DNA of 14,424 bases from Bacillota bacterium (GCA_023402845.1 JAEYFP010000023.1:1-14424); one strand, 5' to 3'. Shown: positions 1-7,758, numbered from the stretch's first letter. The notes: generated by a model from the sequence alone, not told the origin. Numbers and translations: made by a program.

Positions 1-123
1 CTCCCCGTGATTTGTAGTGTACCGAGTATCCCTATGTAACAATTATAAAAAAGAACTCGCCAAGAGCCAACGTTTTTCATAACGTTTTGTGCCTTGAGCG
101 AAGCGAAAGGAATGGATATAACA

Positions 124-1866
124 ATGAAAGAAATCATAAGAAAATTTACATGCGGACATCCGGAGCATATGATCGGCCCTGTTTTATGGATTTTTTTTGA
201 GAACTTTTTTATGAGCTTTCCTGCAATAGCCATCTACTTTGCGATTAATCTGATCGTAACCGCATATGACCATCCCGCAGCGGTCAATCTAAAGGGCCTA
301 TGGGTCATCGCAGCCTTTATGGCGGGAATTCTGCTGATTCAGTTTTTACTGAGCACCGGCTCTTTTTTGGGTACTTTTCTCCCCGCTACCGTTCATTCTG
401 CGGAAAACAAAAAGGCCTTTATTAAAAAACTCCGCAGCCTGCCCCTTGGATACTTTCAGACAAAGGAATCCGGAGAACTAATCAACACCTTTACCGGAGA
501 TTTCCTGGCTGTTGAGCAAAGCATGGTCGGAATGTTCACCGGAATTTTCAGCGTGGTGCTTTCCTGCATGCTTACCTCTGTGTTCTTCTTTTTCTTCAAT
601 CCTCCCATGGCACTTGCACTCTATATCAGCATACCGGTCACAGCCCTTGTCATCGGCCTTTCCATGAATCTGACCGCAAGGCTTTCCCTGCGCAATATCG
701 AAGCAAGAGATCAAACGGCTACTTATCTCAACGAATATCTGCTTGGCATGAAAACCCTCAAATCTTACAACCAGACCGGCGAGGGCTTCGGCAAGCTGAA
801 AGATGCTTATCAGAAGCTTATGCGAGTGAATCTGCATGCCGAAACAGTGGGCGGCTCTCTCATGAGTCTGGCAAATACGCTCGTGAAACTGGGACTTCCG
901 CTCATGTGCTTTACGGGGGCATATCTTCTGCTTGGCGGACGTCTTTCTGTAGTGGAATACCTCGGTATTATCATTATCGGTACGAAAATCCTCTCCCCTC
1001 TTGTTACATGGGTACAGTATATGGTCATGCTGCGCACCCACTACGTATCGGCAGCCCGTATTGACGACGTCATGCAGGCTTCTGCTATGACAGGAGCCGA
1101 GTCCGCCGATTCCGGATCAGACATTGTATTTGATCAGGTGAGTTTTTCCTATTCCGGCCGCAAGGATGGAAACGAAGTACTCAAAGACACCTCCTTTACA
1201 ATTCCGGCCGGCAAGCTGACCGCAATTGCCGGTCCCAGCGGAGGCGGGAAAACCACGATTCTGCGTCTGATTGCCCGTTTCTGGGACGTAAACAGCGGAA
1301 CGATATCCTGCGGCGGCAAATCTCTGAAAACGCTGGACGCCGACCGCTGGATCTCCGGTATTTCCATGGTACTGCAGGAGGTTTATCTGTTTCACGATAC
1401 GATCCGGGAGAATATTCTGTTCGGACGCAAAGATGCTTCAGAAGAGGAACTGATCGACGCAGCCAGGCGGGCATGCTGTCATGACTTCATCATGGCACTG
1501 CCAAACGGTTACGACACTGTCGTAGGCGAGGGCGGCAATACACTGTCCGGCGGTGAAAAGCAGCGGATTTCCATCGCACGGGCAATTTTAAAAAATGCGC
1601 CCCTCCTGCTCCTGGACGAACCGACCGCCAGCCTTGATGCCCGCAACGAGGTATTGATCCAGCAGGCGATCGGCGAGCTTGTCAAAGGACGCACTGTTGT
1701 TATGATTGCTCACCGGCTGAAAACGATCCGGAATGCCCATCAAATTTTAGTGGTAGAAAACGGCCGTATCAAGGAAAGCGGAACACATGATACTTTGATG
1801 CAAAAAGCGGGAATTTACCATCGGCTCTGGACACTGCAAAATCAGGCAGCCGACTGGAATATTTAA
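124..1866 (+). CDS. ABC transporter, fused permease and ATP-binding protein
   Basis: This is a half-transporter of the exporter (type IV) fold, in which one chain carries the membrane domain and the ATPase and would pair with a second chain at the membrane. Residues about 15-300 are hydrophobic with several membrane segments. The C-terminal ATPase has Walker A GPSGGGKTT (about 370-378), a Q-loop in MVLQEVYLF, signature LSGGEKQR (474-481), Walker B LLLLDEP with D498/E499, and the H-loop histidine at 530, so it looks catalytically intact. At 580 residues it has the usual family length. An in-frame TTG (94) and ATG (112) lie upstream; I chose the ATG at 124 because AAAGGA (106-111) precedes it by 12 bases and the protein then begins MKEIIRK. 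Proteins of this look in Clostridia often occur as adjacent pairs resembling the IrtA/IrtB siderophore transporters, so a partner may lie left of the window. The substrate cannot be told from the sequence. Confidence 0.93.
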   Translation: MKEIIRKFTCGHPEHMIGPVLWIFFENFFMSFPAIAIYFAINLIVTAYDHPAAVNLKGLWVIAAFMAGILLIQFLLSTGSFLGTFLPATVHSAENKKAFIKKLRSLPLGYFQTKESGELINTFTGDFLAVEQSMVGMFTGIFSVVLSCMLTSVFFFFFNPPMALALYISIPVTALVIGLSMNLTARLSLRNIEARDQTATYLNEYLLGMKTLKSYNQTGEGFGKLKDAYQKLMRVNLHAETVGGSLMSLANTLVKLGLPLMCFTGAYLLLGGRLSVVEYLGIIIIGTKILSPLVTWVQYMVMLRTHYVSAARIDDVMQASAMTGAESADSGSDIVFDQVSFSYSGRKDGNEVLKDTSFTIPAGKLTAIAGPSGGGKTTILRLIARFWDVNSGTISCGGKSLKTLDADRWISGISMVLQEVYLFHDTIRENILFGRKDASEEELIDAARRACCHDFIMALPNGYDTVVGEGGNTLSGGEKQRISIARAILKNAPLLLLDEPTASLDARNEVLIQQAIGELVKGRTVVMIAHRLKTIRNAHQILVVENGRIKESGTHDTLMQKAGIYHRLWTLQNQAADWNI

Positions 1867-1937
1867 TACTGGTTTTTCCACGCATATTATTCAAAAATTC
1901 TCTCATACTAAATAAAAACTCAAGGAGGCAGTATCCT

Positions 1938-2078
1938 ATGAAAGAACCTGACAAAAATGAACCCATTAAGTCGATGCCCGAAGGCGTATGGGAAAGCAGC
2001 CGGCCCCAAAAACCCCCTGGCAAAGACACAAACACCGACCTGCAGGGCAACGGATATCCCACTAAGCATCCTCAGTAA
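1938..2078 (+). CDS. Small hydrophilic proline-rich protein, 46 residues, unknown function
   Basis: This short gene starts at an ATG eight to nine bases after a perfect AAGGAGG (1922-1928) and ends at TAA. The product is hydrophilic, with 8 prolines, several lysines and no membrane segment or signal peptide. It has one tryptophan in the phrase PEGVWESSRPQKPPG. It lies 71 bases after the ABC transporter gene on the same strand, so it may be read through from that operon. I do not recognise a family. The strong ribosome binding site and the non-random composition are the reasons to call it a gene; it has no cysteines or histidine pairs that would suggest metal binding. It could instead be a chance open frame. 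Confidence 0.6.
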   Translation: MKEPDKNEPIKSMPEGVWESSRPQKPPGKDTNTDLQGNGYPTKHPQ

Positions 2079-2136
2079 AATCACACCGGCATCCTGATTC
2101 TAATATTTAATTACTTTATATTTTGCCATACGTCTT

Positions 2137-2652
2137 CTATTGAATACCGCTGATCAGATCACTGATCACAGCCGAATCAATGCCCGTTTCATCAAAGCCG
2201 GCCAAAATTGCATAAGTATAGTCTCCGTCTGTCCAGGTCGCAACATTTACTTTGCCGTCATTCCCTCTAGTCGTCACTTGTAAATCTCCGACATTTATGA
2301 CATTGCGTTCAGCATACTCATTATAGTCGCCGCTGATGTCATCACTGCCTTTCGCCTGACGGAAGATAATCTGATCCTTGCCGTTTTCATAAAAAATCTG
2401 TACCATCTCATTTTCAACAGCTTCAATAGAGGTCTGTGAATAACCCTCCGGAATATACTGCAAAGAGATCACCGGAAACCCTGCCAGCTTTTCGGCGTCC
2501 GCTATTGTTTCACAGACTATAAAAGGATTTGGAATTTCTTCACTGTTGGATTGTTGATTAGGCGTTTCCTTAACTTCCGCATAATCATCGCCGCAGGCAT
2601 TCAGCGAAAGTGCCATAACGGCACATAATACAATAGCAATCATTTTTTTCAT
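2137..2652 (-). CDS. DUF4367-type lipoprotein
   Basis: The protein is a predicted surface lipoprotein of 171 residues. It begins with MKKMIAIVLCAVMALSLNAC: a short basic start, a hydrophobic core, and a lipobox L-N-A-C with the lipidated cysteine at about residue 20. A low-complexity linker follows. The rest contains hallmarks of DUF4367, including YIPEGY (about residue 98), an IIFRQAKGSDDISGDYN block and a late ATWTDGDYTYAI block. This domain is known from Bacillota lipoproteins and anti-sigma-like proteins, and its biochemical role is not established. Upstream in-frame starts exist, but the ATG at 2652 is preceded by GAAAGGA at about 12 bases and gives a clean signal peptide. It is the last gene of the minus-strand run, 82 bases after the decayed acetyltransferase, and could have its own promoter. 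Confidence 0.85.
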   Translation of the reverse strand: MKKMIAIVLCAVMALSLNACGDDYAEVKETPNQQSNSEEIPNPFIVCETIADAEKLAGFPVISLQYIPEGYSQTSIEAVENEMVQIFYENGKDQIIFRQAKGSDDISGDYNEYAERNVINVGDLQVTTRGNDGKVNVATWTDGDYTYAILAGFDETGIDSAVISDLISGIQ

Positions 2653-2734
2653 AATTCTTATCATTCCTTTCGTCATTCAGTTTGATGCAGGATCCATTTT
2701 TATGGTTCTATATTATATACAAATGAGAGCTGTA

Positions 2735-3348
2735 TTATCCGAGCTTTTCAGCCAACGCGAGTGATTCTTTGTTATGCGCATCCCAGCTTGGATATAAGCC
2801 TCTTTCCAAACATTCCAATATCAATTTTGCAGCGCAAACTAAAGCCAGACCCTTGCGACGCTCCTCTTCTTTGGTGTCAATTTCCACCTCAATTCCGCCT
2901 TTATAAAAAGCATAGGAAGACGCCCCTGCAACAAGCTCCCCGTTTTTCAAAATAGCAGCACCCAATCCATTTGTATGATAGTCCTCATAACAGGGATAAT
3001 TCCCGCATAAATCCTTCGACCAGAAAAAAGTCCGCGAATGCGCATACGGCGAAAAGCTTTTTTCTGAAACATAAGTTCTATCGCCTTTTCCCATTCCTTG
3101 TTCTGCGGAATCATAATAATAAATTCAGAATAATGATTAGCGGGCTTATTACACAGTAACTCGTGATTGACATTACCGGCAAGGAAACAAAAATCCCCAA
3201 GCATAATTTCGGCGGATTGGGGATTTTTCAAGTTATCGGTATAAGCCTCACCCATGCAATTCTGCAAGCATGACCAAATAAATGTTTCTTGCCACCCGGC
3301 GAACAACGGCACAATAGTCTCCTTCTCTTTCACATGATAAACAGCCAT
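2735..3348 (-). pseudogene. GNAT family acetyltransferase (PF12746-like), frameshifted and internally deleted
   Basis: Two overlapping minus-strand reading frames together look like one GNAT acetyltransferase. The 5' part (from the ATG at 3348, after AGGAGG and a good spacer) reads like the normal N-terminus, with IVPLFAGWQETFIWSCLQ and SEFIIMIPQNKEWEKAIE. The sense then passes to another frame, which carries the acetyl-CoA-binding half, including WSKDLCGNY, GLGAAILKNGELVAGASSY, IEVEIDTKEEERRKGLAL and YPSWDAHNKESLALAEKLG. From memory of the family (about 250 residues), roughly 45-50 residues are missing between the two parts. The C-terminus stops at EKLG about 15 residues early, where the family usually goes on with a tyrosine-rich end. 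Internal deletion, frame change and early stop together make function unlikely. It follows the CPBP-like gene by 38 bases, so it was probably once co-transcribed with it. Confidence 0.83.
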
Positions 3349-3386
3349 ATAAAATCCTCCTGAAAATGCTATCTACAAAGGTAATG

Positions 3387-4094
3387 CTAAAACGCATTCC
3401 AGAAAAACACAAAGAGAACTACGCAGCCCCATGCATTCCCGGTAAATTCTTTTACCATCAGCATACCATACACAATGATAACTATGGTAAGCATTTCAAC
3501 TATTCCTTCGGCGGTCACTCCGATTGCACCATGAATAAGGATGCAAAGTACAGCACAGACAATAGCGCCCCAATTAAGCCATCTATTCTTGCTGGGATAC
3601 CTCCGGTTTATTTTATCGCTGATTACAACATAATTGAAGCCTTCAAAGAAACCCCACGCAACAGCGGTTATCAGCATTCCGATAACATTTACCGGAAAGC
3701 CGCTTAATAATACAGCTTGAGTCGTCCAAACAGATTGAAAAGGTAAGTAGCTTGTTATTTGCCCTGTCAGCAGCATAAAAACAAGATAGGGAACAAAGCA
3801 TAAAGAACACAGAAAAACGGATAGAACTGCCCTTTTTTTATTCAGACCATAAGACAGAAGATTTTCCTTTCTGAAAATCGCTACAACAACAATACCAAAT
3901 CCTGCCAGACCAAATTGAAATACGGCACCTAAAAGTACACGCAGGAGGATATGAATGCCGCTATCCTTTATAACCGCAGCAACCTGATTTTGAAAAAATA
4001 AATAGACTCCAAGAATCCCTAAAGAAATAAGAGCAATCGCCCACAGATCCGCTTCTAACTTTCGCTGCTCCTCCGATAATTGTTTTTTTGCCAT
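3387..4094 (-). CDS. Multi-pass membrane protein, CPBP/Abi-like without clear catalytic motif
   Basis: The 235-residue protein has a charged N-terminus and then about six hydrophobic stretches, at roughly residues 18-38, 48-75, 85-110, 122-155, 170-190 and 195-233. The arrangement resembles the CPBP (Abi, Rce1-like) membrane family. The places where the protease motifs would be are degenerate: motif 1 reads WGFFEGFNYVV instead of EExxxR, although a histidine remains in LIHGAIG. I therefore would not call it a protease. The start at 4094 (MAKKQ) is preceded by GGAGG at five to six bases; an upstream in-frame ATG at 4115 lacks such a site. It lies between the EFR1-type gene (61 bases upstream) and the acetyltransferase relic (38 bases downstream), probably in one transcript. 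Family assignment is by topology and motif position only. Confidence 0.7.
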   Translation of the reverse strand: MAKKQLSEEQRKLEADLWAIALISLGILGVYLFFQNQVAAVIKDSGIHILLRVLLGAVFQFGLAGFGIVVVAIFRKENLLSYGLNKKRAVLSVFLCSLCFVPYLVFMLLTGQITSYLPFQSVWTTQAVLLSGFPVNVIGMLITAVAWGFFEGFNYVVISDKINRRYPSKNRWLNWGAIVCAVLCILIHGAIGVTAEGIVEMLTIVIIVYGMLMVKEFTGNAWGCVVLFVFFWNAF

Positions 4095-4155
4095 AGTCTC
4101 CTCCGCCGATTTCATGATAGTAATCTTATTAATCTGACATCATATTTTTTAAGAT

Positions 4156-5043
4156 TCAATTACAATTTCTTTCTAACGAAAGCAAATACTTTTTAACCCC
4201 CAGCCAGAAGATTCCAACCTTTAAATCTTTAACAGGCACCTGTAGGTTTTCCGGAAGATTTTCTGCAATATCCCGTAAACAGTATCCTTCTTGTATCATG
4301 ACAAATTTAAAGATTCCCGGCTGCAACGCCTTACTTGGACAACCATAAATACATTTCAAACAGAAATGGCATTGATTACCAAACATTGGTCTTCCATTCA
4401 TCATCGTAATATTACCGGCGGGACAGTGACTTGCGCACCAGCCGCATTTGGTGCAGTGCTCCATTACCTTTATCCGGCGTCCCCAGTAGTGTCCTCCTAA
4501 AGTTTCCAGCCTTCCCATCACAGAAAAAAATCTGTCAATCCATAACGGCTTGCTGCGTTTACAGACACCCGACAGCAGCTCACACGAGATTCTCTCAACC
4601 GCGGCCGGCAATGCCCGTACCAGCAGATAGGGCAATGGATTTGGCGCGGGAACAACCCAATTGGACGGCATCACAATCATTTTTTCATAGACAACAAGGT
4701 AGCCCTTCTTTGTTAACCGCTTGATGCTGCTGACCCGGCACGCTGTGTTGGGGCAAATATCCCCGGCTCCCGAAACAGAAATTACTGCTGCGCGAGTGCA
4801 CTTTACCGTATTCAGACTGTCAATCCACTGATAAACTGCCTCCGGTGCGTTAAAAGCATGAACCGGAAACAGTAAAAGAAGCAGGTCACAGTCACTTTGA
4901 TCTACACGCATCCCGCCGGTAATCTTTTCAATAGTGCATACACAACCTGCCGTTTCCAAATGTCGTTGGAAGCTCTGTGCCGCCAGTTCGGTGCCGCCGG
5001 TACCGGAATAATAGGCAAGCCTTACATTGGAATATATGTTCAT
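4156..5043 (-). CDS. EFR1-type flavodoxin-like protein with two [4Fe-4S] ferredoxin clusters
   Basis: This is a predicted electron-transfer protein of the EFR1 family found in anaerobic Bacillota. The N-terminal 150 residues are flavodoxin-like: a phosphate-binding loop YYSGTGGTELAA at residues 11-22, then a hydrophobic strand LLLLLFPVHAFNAP at 54-67. The C-terminal part holds two classic 4Fe-4S motifs, C197-x2-C200-x2-C203-x3-C207-P and C225-x2-C228-x2-C231-x3-C235-P, so a flavin and two clusters could pass electrons within one chain. The 295-residue length and this domain order fit the family. The start is ATG at 5043 with a weak AAGGG-type site about nine bases upstream. It is 73 bases behind the DJ-1/PfpI gene and 61 ahead of the membrane protein gene. 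Its redox partner is unknown; the radical SAM enzyme encoded across the divergent promoter also needs low-potential electrons, but that link is a guess. Confidence 0.9.
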   Translation of the reverse strand: MNIYSNVRLAYYSGTGGTELAAQSFQRHLETAGCVCTIEKITGGMRVDQSDCDLLLLLFPVHAFNAPEAVYQWIDSLNTVKCTRAAVISVSGAGDICPNTACRVSSIKRLTKKGYLVVYEKMIVMPSNWVVPAPNPLPYLLVRALPAAVERISCELLSGVCKRSKPLWIDRFFSVMGRLETLGGHYWGRRIKVMEHCTKCGWCASHCPAGNITMMNGRPMFGNQCHFCLKCIYGCPSKALQPGIFKFVMIQEGYCLRDIAENLPENLQVPVKDLKVGIFWLGVKKYLLSLERNCN

Positions 5044-5116
5044 CCTATATTTCCCTTATCCTTTTAAAGTAACTGACCGAACCAGCCGGTCTGCATCCAT
5101 GTTCTCATAAAGTTAC

Positions 5117-5701
5117 TCATCCTGCAAATGGGTCATTATTCGGATCAGAACTCCAAATATATTCGATATGTTTGGCAATTTTCTCTGCCTTATTCCTGCC
5201 AAATCTTTCGGCCACAAAACCCAATGCCATATCTATTCCGGCAGACACGCCCGAAGATGTGTAATATTTTTGGTCTGCAACCCACCTGGCCTTTTCAATC
5301 CACAAAACATCCGTGTTGATTGATTTCACCCATTCAAAAGCATTTTTATTTGATGTTGCCTTTCTATTATTCAAAAGTCCCGTTTTTGCAAGCAGCGCAG
5401 AACCCGTGCAGACGGTAAGACAATACCTTGATTTCAGAGCCAGGTCCGACAGCTTTTCAATAAACTTCCTATCATTCACTAAAGGTCGTGTTCCCTGCCC
5501 GCCCGGAATCAACAGGATTCCATAAGGGTCGGTCTCTTCAGCATTCTCCGTTAATATCCTCATTCCTTGTCTGCTTGTAACCGTTCCGCCTTGAACTGAA
5601 ATATAGCGCAGCTTATATTCCTCTATACTTCCCAGCACCTCGACCGGGCCAAAAGCATCCAATGTCTCAAAATCAGGAAACAATAAGATATTTACGTCCA
5701 T
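5117..5701 (-). CDS. DJ-1/PfpI family protein, isonitrile hydratase-like
   Basis: The 194-residue protein has the glutamine-amidotransferase-like DJ-1/PfpI fold. It opens with VNILLFPDFETLDAFGPVEVL, has the strand-loop ILLIPGGQGTRPL near 62-74, and has the nucleophile elbow TVCTGSALLAKTGLL with Cys98. Asp15 and Thr99 match the catalytic residues of bacterial isonitrile hydratases (InhA group), while the usual TTHW after the elbow reads TSNKN here, so the substrate may differ. DJ-1 relatives also include proteases, chaperones and glyoxalases, so the exact reaction stays open. The start at 5701 is chosen over an in-frame codon at 5722 because AAGGAGG lies nine bases upstream of it. It is the first gene of the minus-strand run and is divergent from tetR, with about 310 bases between them. 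Confidence 0.88.
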   Translation of the reverse strand: MDVNILLFPDFETLDAFGPVEVLGSIEEYKLRYISVQGGTVTSRQGMRILTENAEETDPYGILLIPGGQGTRPLVNDRKFIEKLSDLALKSRYCLTVCTGSALLAKTGLLNNRKATSNKNAFEWVKSINTDVLWIEKARWVADQKYYTSSGVSAGIDMALGFVAERFGRNKAEKIAKHIEYIWSSDPNNDPFAG

Positions 5702-5878
5702 GGGAATTCTCCTCCTTCTCATATTTATAAATAATCTTACTACATCGCCTTAAGTTTCTTATTTAATCGCCCGACCATATACGATTAACGCGGCCGGCAT
5801 CCGTTTTCGCATCATAGTATGCTCTTCTACTCCAACTACGAATTACTCATCATTCTTTTATTCTTTTGCTAACTAAAC

Positions 5879-5909
5879 TTTACCATAGTAAGGGCATACA
5901 GTCTATAAT
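5879..5909 (+). promoter_or_regulatory. Possible promoter with 19-bp spacer, MerR-type geometry
   Basis: TTTACC (5879-5884) and TATAAT (5904-5909) are separated by 19 bases and point toward tetR. A 19-base spacer is longer than normal and is typical of promoters remodelled by MerR-family activators. A partial dyad TTAC-cata-GTAA covers the -35 end. No MerR gene is in the window, so this may be a leftover or a chance match. Confidence 0.3.
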
Positions 5910-5943
5910 AGATGCAAGAAAAATGTTCTCCGAAAATTGACTA

Positions 5944-5972
5944 TTGACACGCTAGTAATTACTAGCTATAAT
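5944..5972 (+). promoter_or_regulatory. Sigma-A promoter of the tetR-radical SAM operon
   Basis: A consensus -35 TTGACA (5944-5949) is followed after exactly 17 bases by a consensus -10 TATAAT (5967-5972). It is 42 bases upstream of the tetR start codon, with the expected transcription start near 5979. Such a perfect promoter would be very strong unless repressed, and the spacer is largely occupied by an operator-like palindrome. Confidence 0.87.
5951..5966. promoter_or_regulatory. Perfect 16-bp palindrome in the -35/-10 spacer, probable TetR operator
   Basis: GCTAGTAATTACTAGC is a perfect palindrome that fills 16 of the 17 spacer bases. A TetR dimer bound here would block RNA polymerase. 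The next gene downstream encodes a TetR-family protein, which points to autorepression. The operator assignment is inferred from position and symmetry. Confidence 0.8.
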
Positions 5973-5976
5973 AATG

Positions 5977-5992
5977 GCTAGTAAACGCTAGC
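5977..5992. promoter_or_regulatory. Second operator-like palindrome over the transcription start
   Basis: GCTAGTAAACGCTAGC keeps the GCTAG and CTAGC arms of the upstream palindrome but has an imperfect centre. It lies across the expected transcription start, with its centre 26 bases downstream of the first palindrome's centre. Two or more TetR dimers could bind together. It is followed by the GGAGG site of tetR at 6003-6007. Confidence 0.68.
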
Positions 5993-6014
5993 TTTTATTA
6001 TTGGAGGCACCCCT

Positions 6015-6653
6015 ATGGAACGAAAGAATACAAAGCAGATAATCTTGGAGGAATCGCTTAACCTGTTCTCGACAAACGGTTATGACGGAGTAACCGTCAA
6101 AGACATTGCAAAGGCAGTAGGGATTAAAGACAGTTCGCTCTACAAGCACTTTAAGAGCAAGCAGGAGATCTATGATTCTTTGCTGAAAGAAATAAATGAG
6201 CGCTTTGATGAAACGGCCGCTTTGTATCGGCTGCCCCAAGGTGAAATAAAGAAGGTCGCTGAAGATTATGGACGAAATGACTTGATATGGTTAAAGCAAG
6301 CCTGCAAAGCGGTTTTTATGTTTTTTTTGAAAGATCCTAAGGCTTCCAAATTTCGCAAAATGCTGATGATCGAGCAATATAAAAACAGTGCCGCCGCCAA
6401 TACTCTTCGCAATTGGTTTACAGACTCAGCCATACAGTTTCAAACCGAACTTTTCACAGAAATGATTGCCCGGGGATATTTTCGGTCCGGCCCGGCTGAT
6501 ATTATTGCTTTACAGTTTTACGGGCCCTTTTATTTTCTTATTTGTCAATATGACACCATGCCGGAAAAAGAGGAAGAGGCATTGGAACTATTGATGCGGC
6601 ACATCGAGCAGTTTGCGGCCGTATATCAAGTTAGGAATGGTGATGAAAAATGA
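6015..6653 (+). CDS. TetR/AcrR family transcriptional regulator
   Basis: The 212-residue protein has a standard TetR N-terminus: TKQIILEESLNLFSTNGYDG, then the helix-turn-helix TVKDIAKAVGIKDSSLYKHFKSKQEIYDSLL, ending near residue 57. The C-terminal ligand domain is family-variable and contains FYGPFYFLICQYDTM near its end, a phrase seen in many clostridial TetR proteins. The start ATG at 6015 has GGAGG seven bases upstream. The stop overlaps the radical SAM start by four bases (ATGA), so the two are translationally coupled. The palindromic promoter upstream suggests that it represses its own operon until a ligand binds. The ligand is unknown; a substrate or product of the radical SAM enzyme is a reasonable guess. 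Confidence 0.95.
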   Translation: MERKNTKQIILEESLNLFSTNGYDGVTVKDIAKAVGIKDSSLYKHFKSKQEIYDSLLKEINERFDETAALYRLPQGEIKKVAEDYGRNDLIWLKQACKAVFMFFLKDPKASKFRKMLMIEQYKNSAAANTLRNWFTDSAIQFQTELFTEMIARGYFRSGPADIIALQFYGPFYFLICQYDTMPEKEEEALELLMRHIEQFAAVYQVRNGDEK

Positions 6654-7735
6654 ATTTAACCGCATTTATGAATCATGGAATCAAAAATCTTCTGAAAACA
6701 ATAACACGCTATTACATAAATGACCGGGAAGGACGCGCCTTTTTATCGCATACCCTGCCATGCATCCAAAAAAGCGCCGCTATCAGGAACAGTTATGAAA
6801 AAAAGGGCACCCATATTCCTCCGTTTTTAATTGCCAGCATTGCCTCGCAGTGTAATTTACATTGTTCCGGATGCTATGCGAGGGCTAACGGAGCCTGCGG
6901 CAGCGATCTGACAAAATCTGATCTCAGCGCCGCAAGATGGAAAGCAATCTTTGAGGAAGCCGCACAGCTCGGTATCCCCTTTATCCTGCTCGCCGGCGGA
7001 GAACCCTTTATGCGCCGTGATGTCATTGAAGCCGCTGCGCAGTCCCGGAATATCGTTTTCCCAGTCTTTACGAACGGAACGATGATTGACGATGGCAACT
7101 TGACATTGCTTACTAAAAACCGCAATGTGATTCCGGTTTTCAGTATAGAGGGCACTGCCGTGGAAACAGACCGCCGCCGAGGCGAAGGCACTTACACAAT
7201 GGCATATGAAGCGATGAGGCGCTTGTTGGAAAGAGGGGTTTTGTTTGGCGTATCCATTACGGTTACAAAAGAAAACTTACACCTTGTTACGGAGTCATCT
7301 TTCGTCTTCGAACTGCGAAACAGGGGCTGCGGATTACTATTCTTTGTTGAATATGTGCCAGTCAGCGAGGGAACGGAACAGCTTTCATTAAGCCGTGATG
7401 ACATCAATACACTGGCAGACAGCGTATCGGAGCTAAAAGAAAGCATGAATGACATGATTATTCTCTCTTTTCCCGGAGACGAAGCTGCTATGGGTGGTTG
7501 TCTGGCCTCAGGGCGAGGCTTTTTCCATATCAATGCTGCCGGTGGGGCAGAACCATGTCCGTTTTCACCCTATGCAAAATATAATTTAAAAACTTCGTCC
7601 ATTCTGGATGTGCTGAAATCAGATTATTTTGTTGAGTTAAGAGAGATTGCAAAACAAGCGGGTGCCCATACGGGCGGCTGCACGCTTTTTGAACAGCAGG
7701 ATAAGGTACGGGCCTTAAATCAACTGAGTGATTAA
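6650..7735 (+). CDS. Radical SAM protein with SPASM/twitch-like C-terminus
   Basis: The 361-residue enzyme has the radical SAM cluster motif C68-x3-C72-x2-C75 in SQCNLHCSGCYARA, which binds a [4Fe-4S] cluster and S-adenosylmethionine. AGGEPFMRR at 115-123 is the SAM-binding GGE region, and TNGTM and SIEG (about 141-168) mark later barrel strands. Three more cysteines near the end (C284 in MGGCLA, C303 in AEPCPFSP, C344 in TGGCTLF) lie where SPASM or twitch domains bind an extra cluster; three is too few for a full SPASM set of seven. SPASM enzymes mostly modify peptides, but no small precursor peptide gene is visible here, so the substrate is unknown. The start overlaps the tetR stop (ATGA). 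Similar enzymes recur behind tetR genes in Clostridia, to my recollection. Confidence 0.92.
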   Translation: MNLTAFMNHGIKNLLKTITRYYINDREGRAFLSHTLPCIQKSAAIRNSYEKKGTHIPPFLIASIASQCNLHCSGCYARANGACGSDLTKSDLSAARWKAIFEEAAQLGIPFILLAGGEPFMRRDVIEAAAQSRNIVFPVFTNGTMIDDGNLTLLTKNRNVIPVFSIEGTAVETDRRRGEGTYTMAYEAMRRLLERGVLFGVSITVTKENLHLVTESSFVFELRNRGCGLLFFVEYVPVSEGTEQLSLSRDDINTLADSVSELKESMNDMIILSFPGDEAAMGGCLASGRGFFHINAAGGAEPCPFSPYAKYNLKTSSILDVLKSDYFVELREIAKQAGAHTGGCTLFEQQDKVRALNQLSD

Positions 7736-7740
7736 AAAAC

Positions 7741-7758
7741 AGAAATCTTACTATTTCT
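7741..7758. terminator. Weak hairpin between convergent genes
   Basis: AGAAAT-cttact-ATTTCT forms a six-pair AT-rich stem flanked by AAAAAAC on one side and TTTGTT on the other. It lies between the radical SAM stop and the mscL stop and overlaps the last codons of mscL. It could serve as a bidirectional terminator, but the stem is weak. Confidence 0.35.

Noticed and set aside
1..39. Tail of an upstream protein gene ending at TAA (37-39)
   Set aside because: Frame 1 is open for 12 codons, which is too short and not recognisable. I cannot support a gene.
94..123. Upstream TTG/ATG starts for the ABC gene
   Set aside because: The TTG at 94 and ATG at 112 are in frame but overlap or lie upstream of the AAAGGA site. 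The ATG at 124 is the first with a ribosome binding site before it.
478..1474. Several long minus-strand open frames across the ABC transporter gene
   Set aside because: They are antisense shadows of a clear ABC gene. They have low-complexity or histidine/cysteine-rich products, no ribosome binding site and no family likeness.
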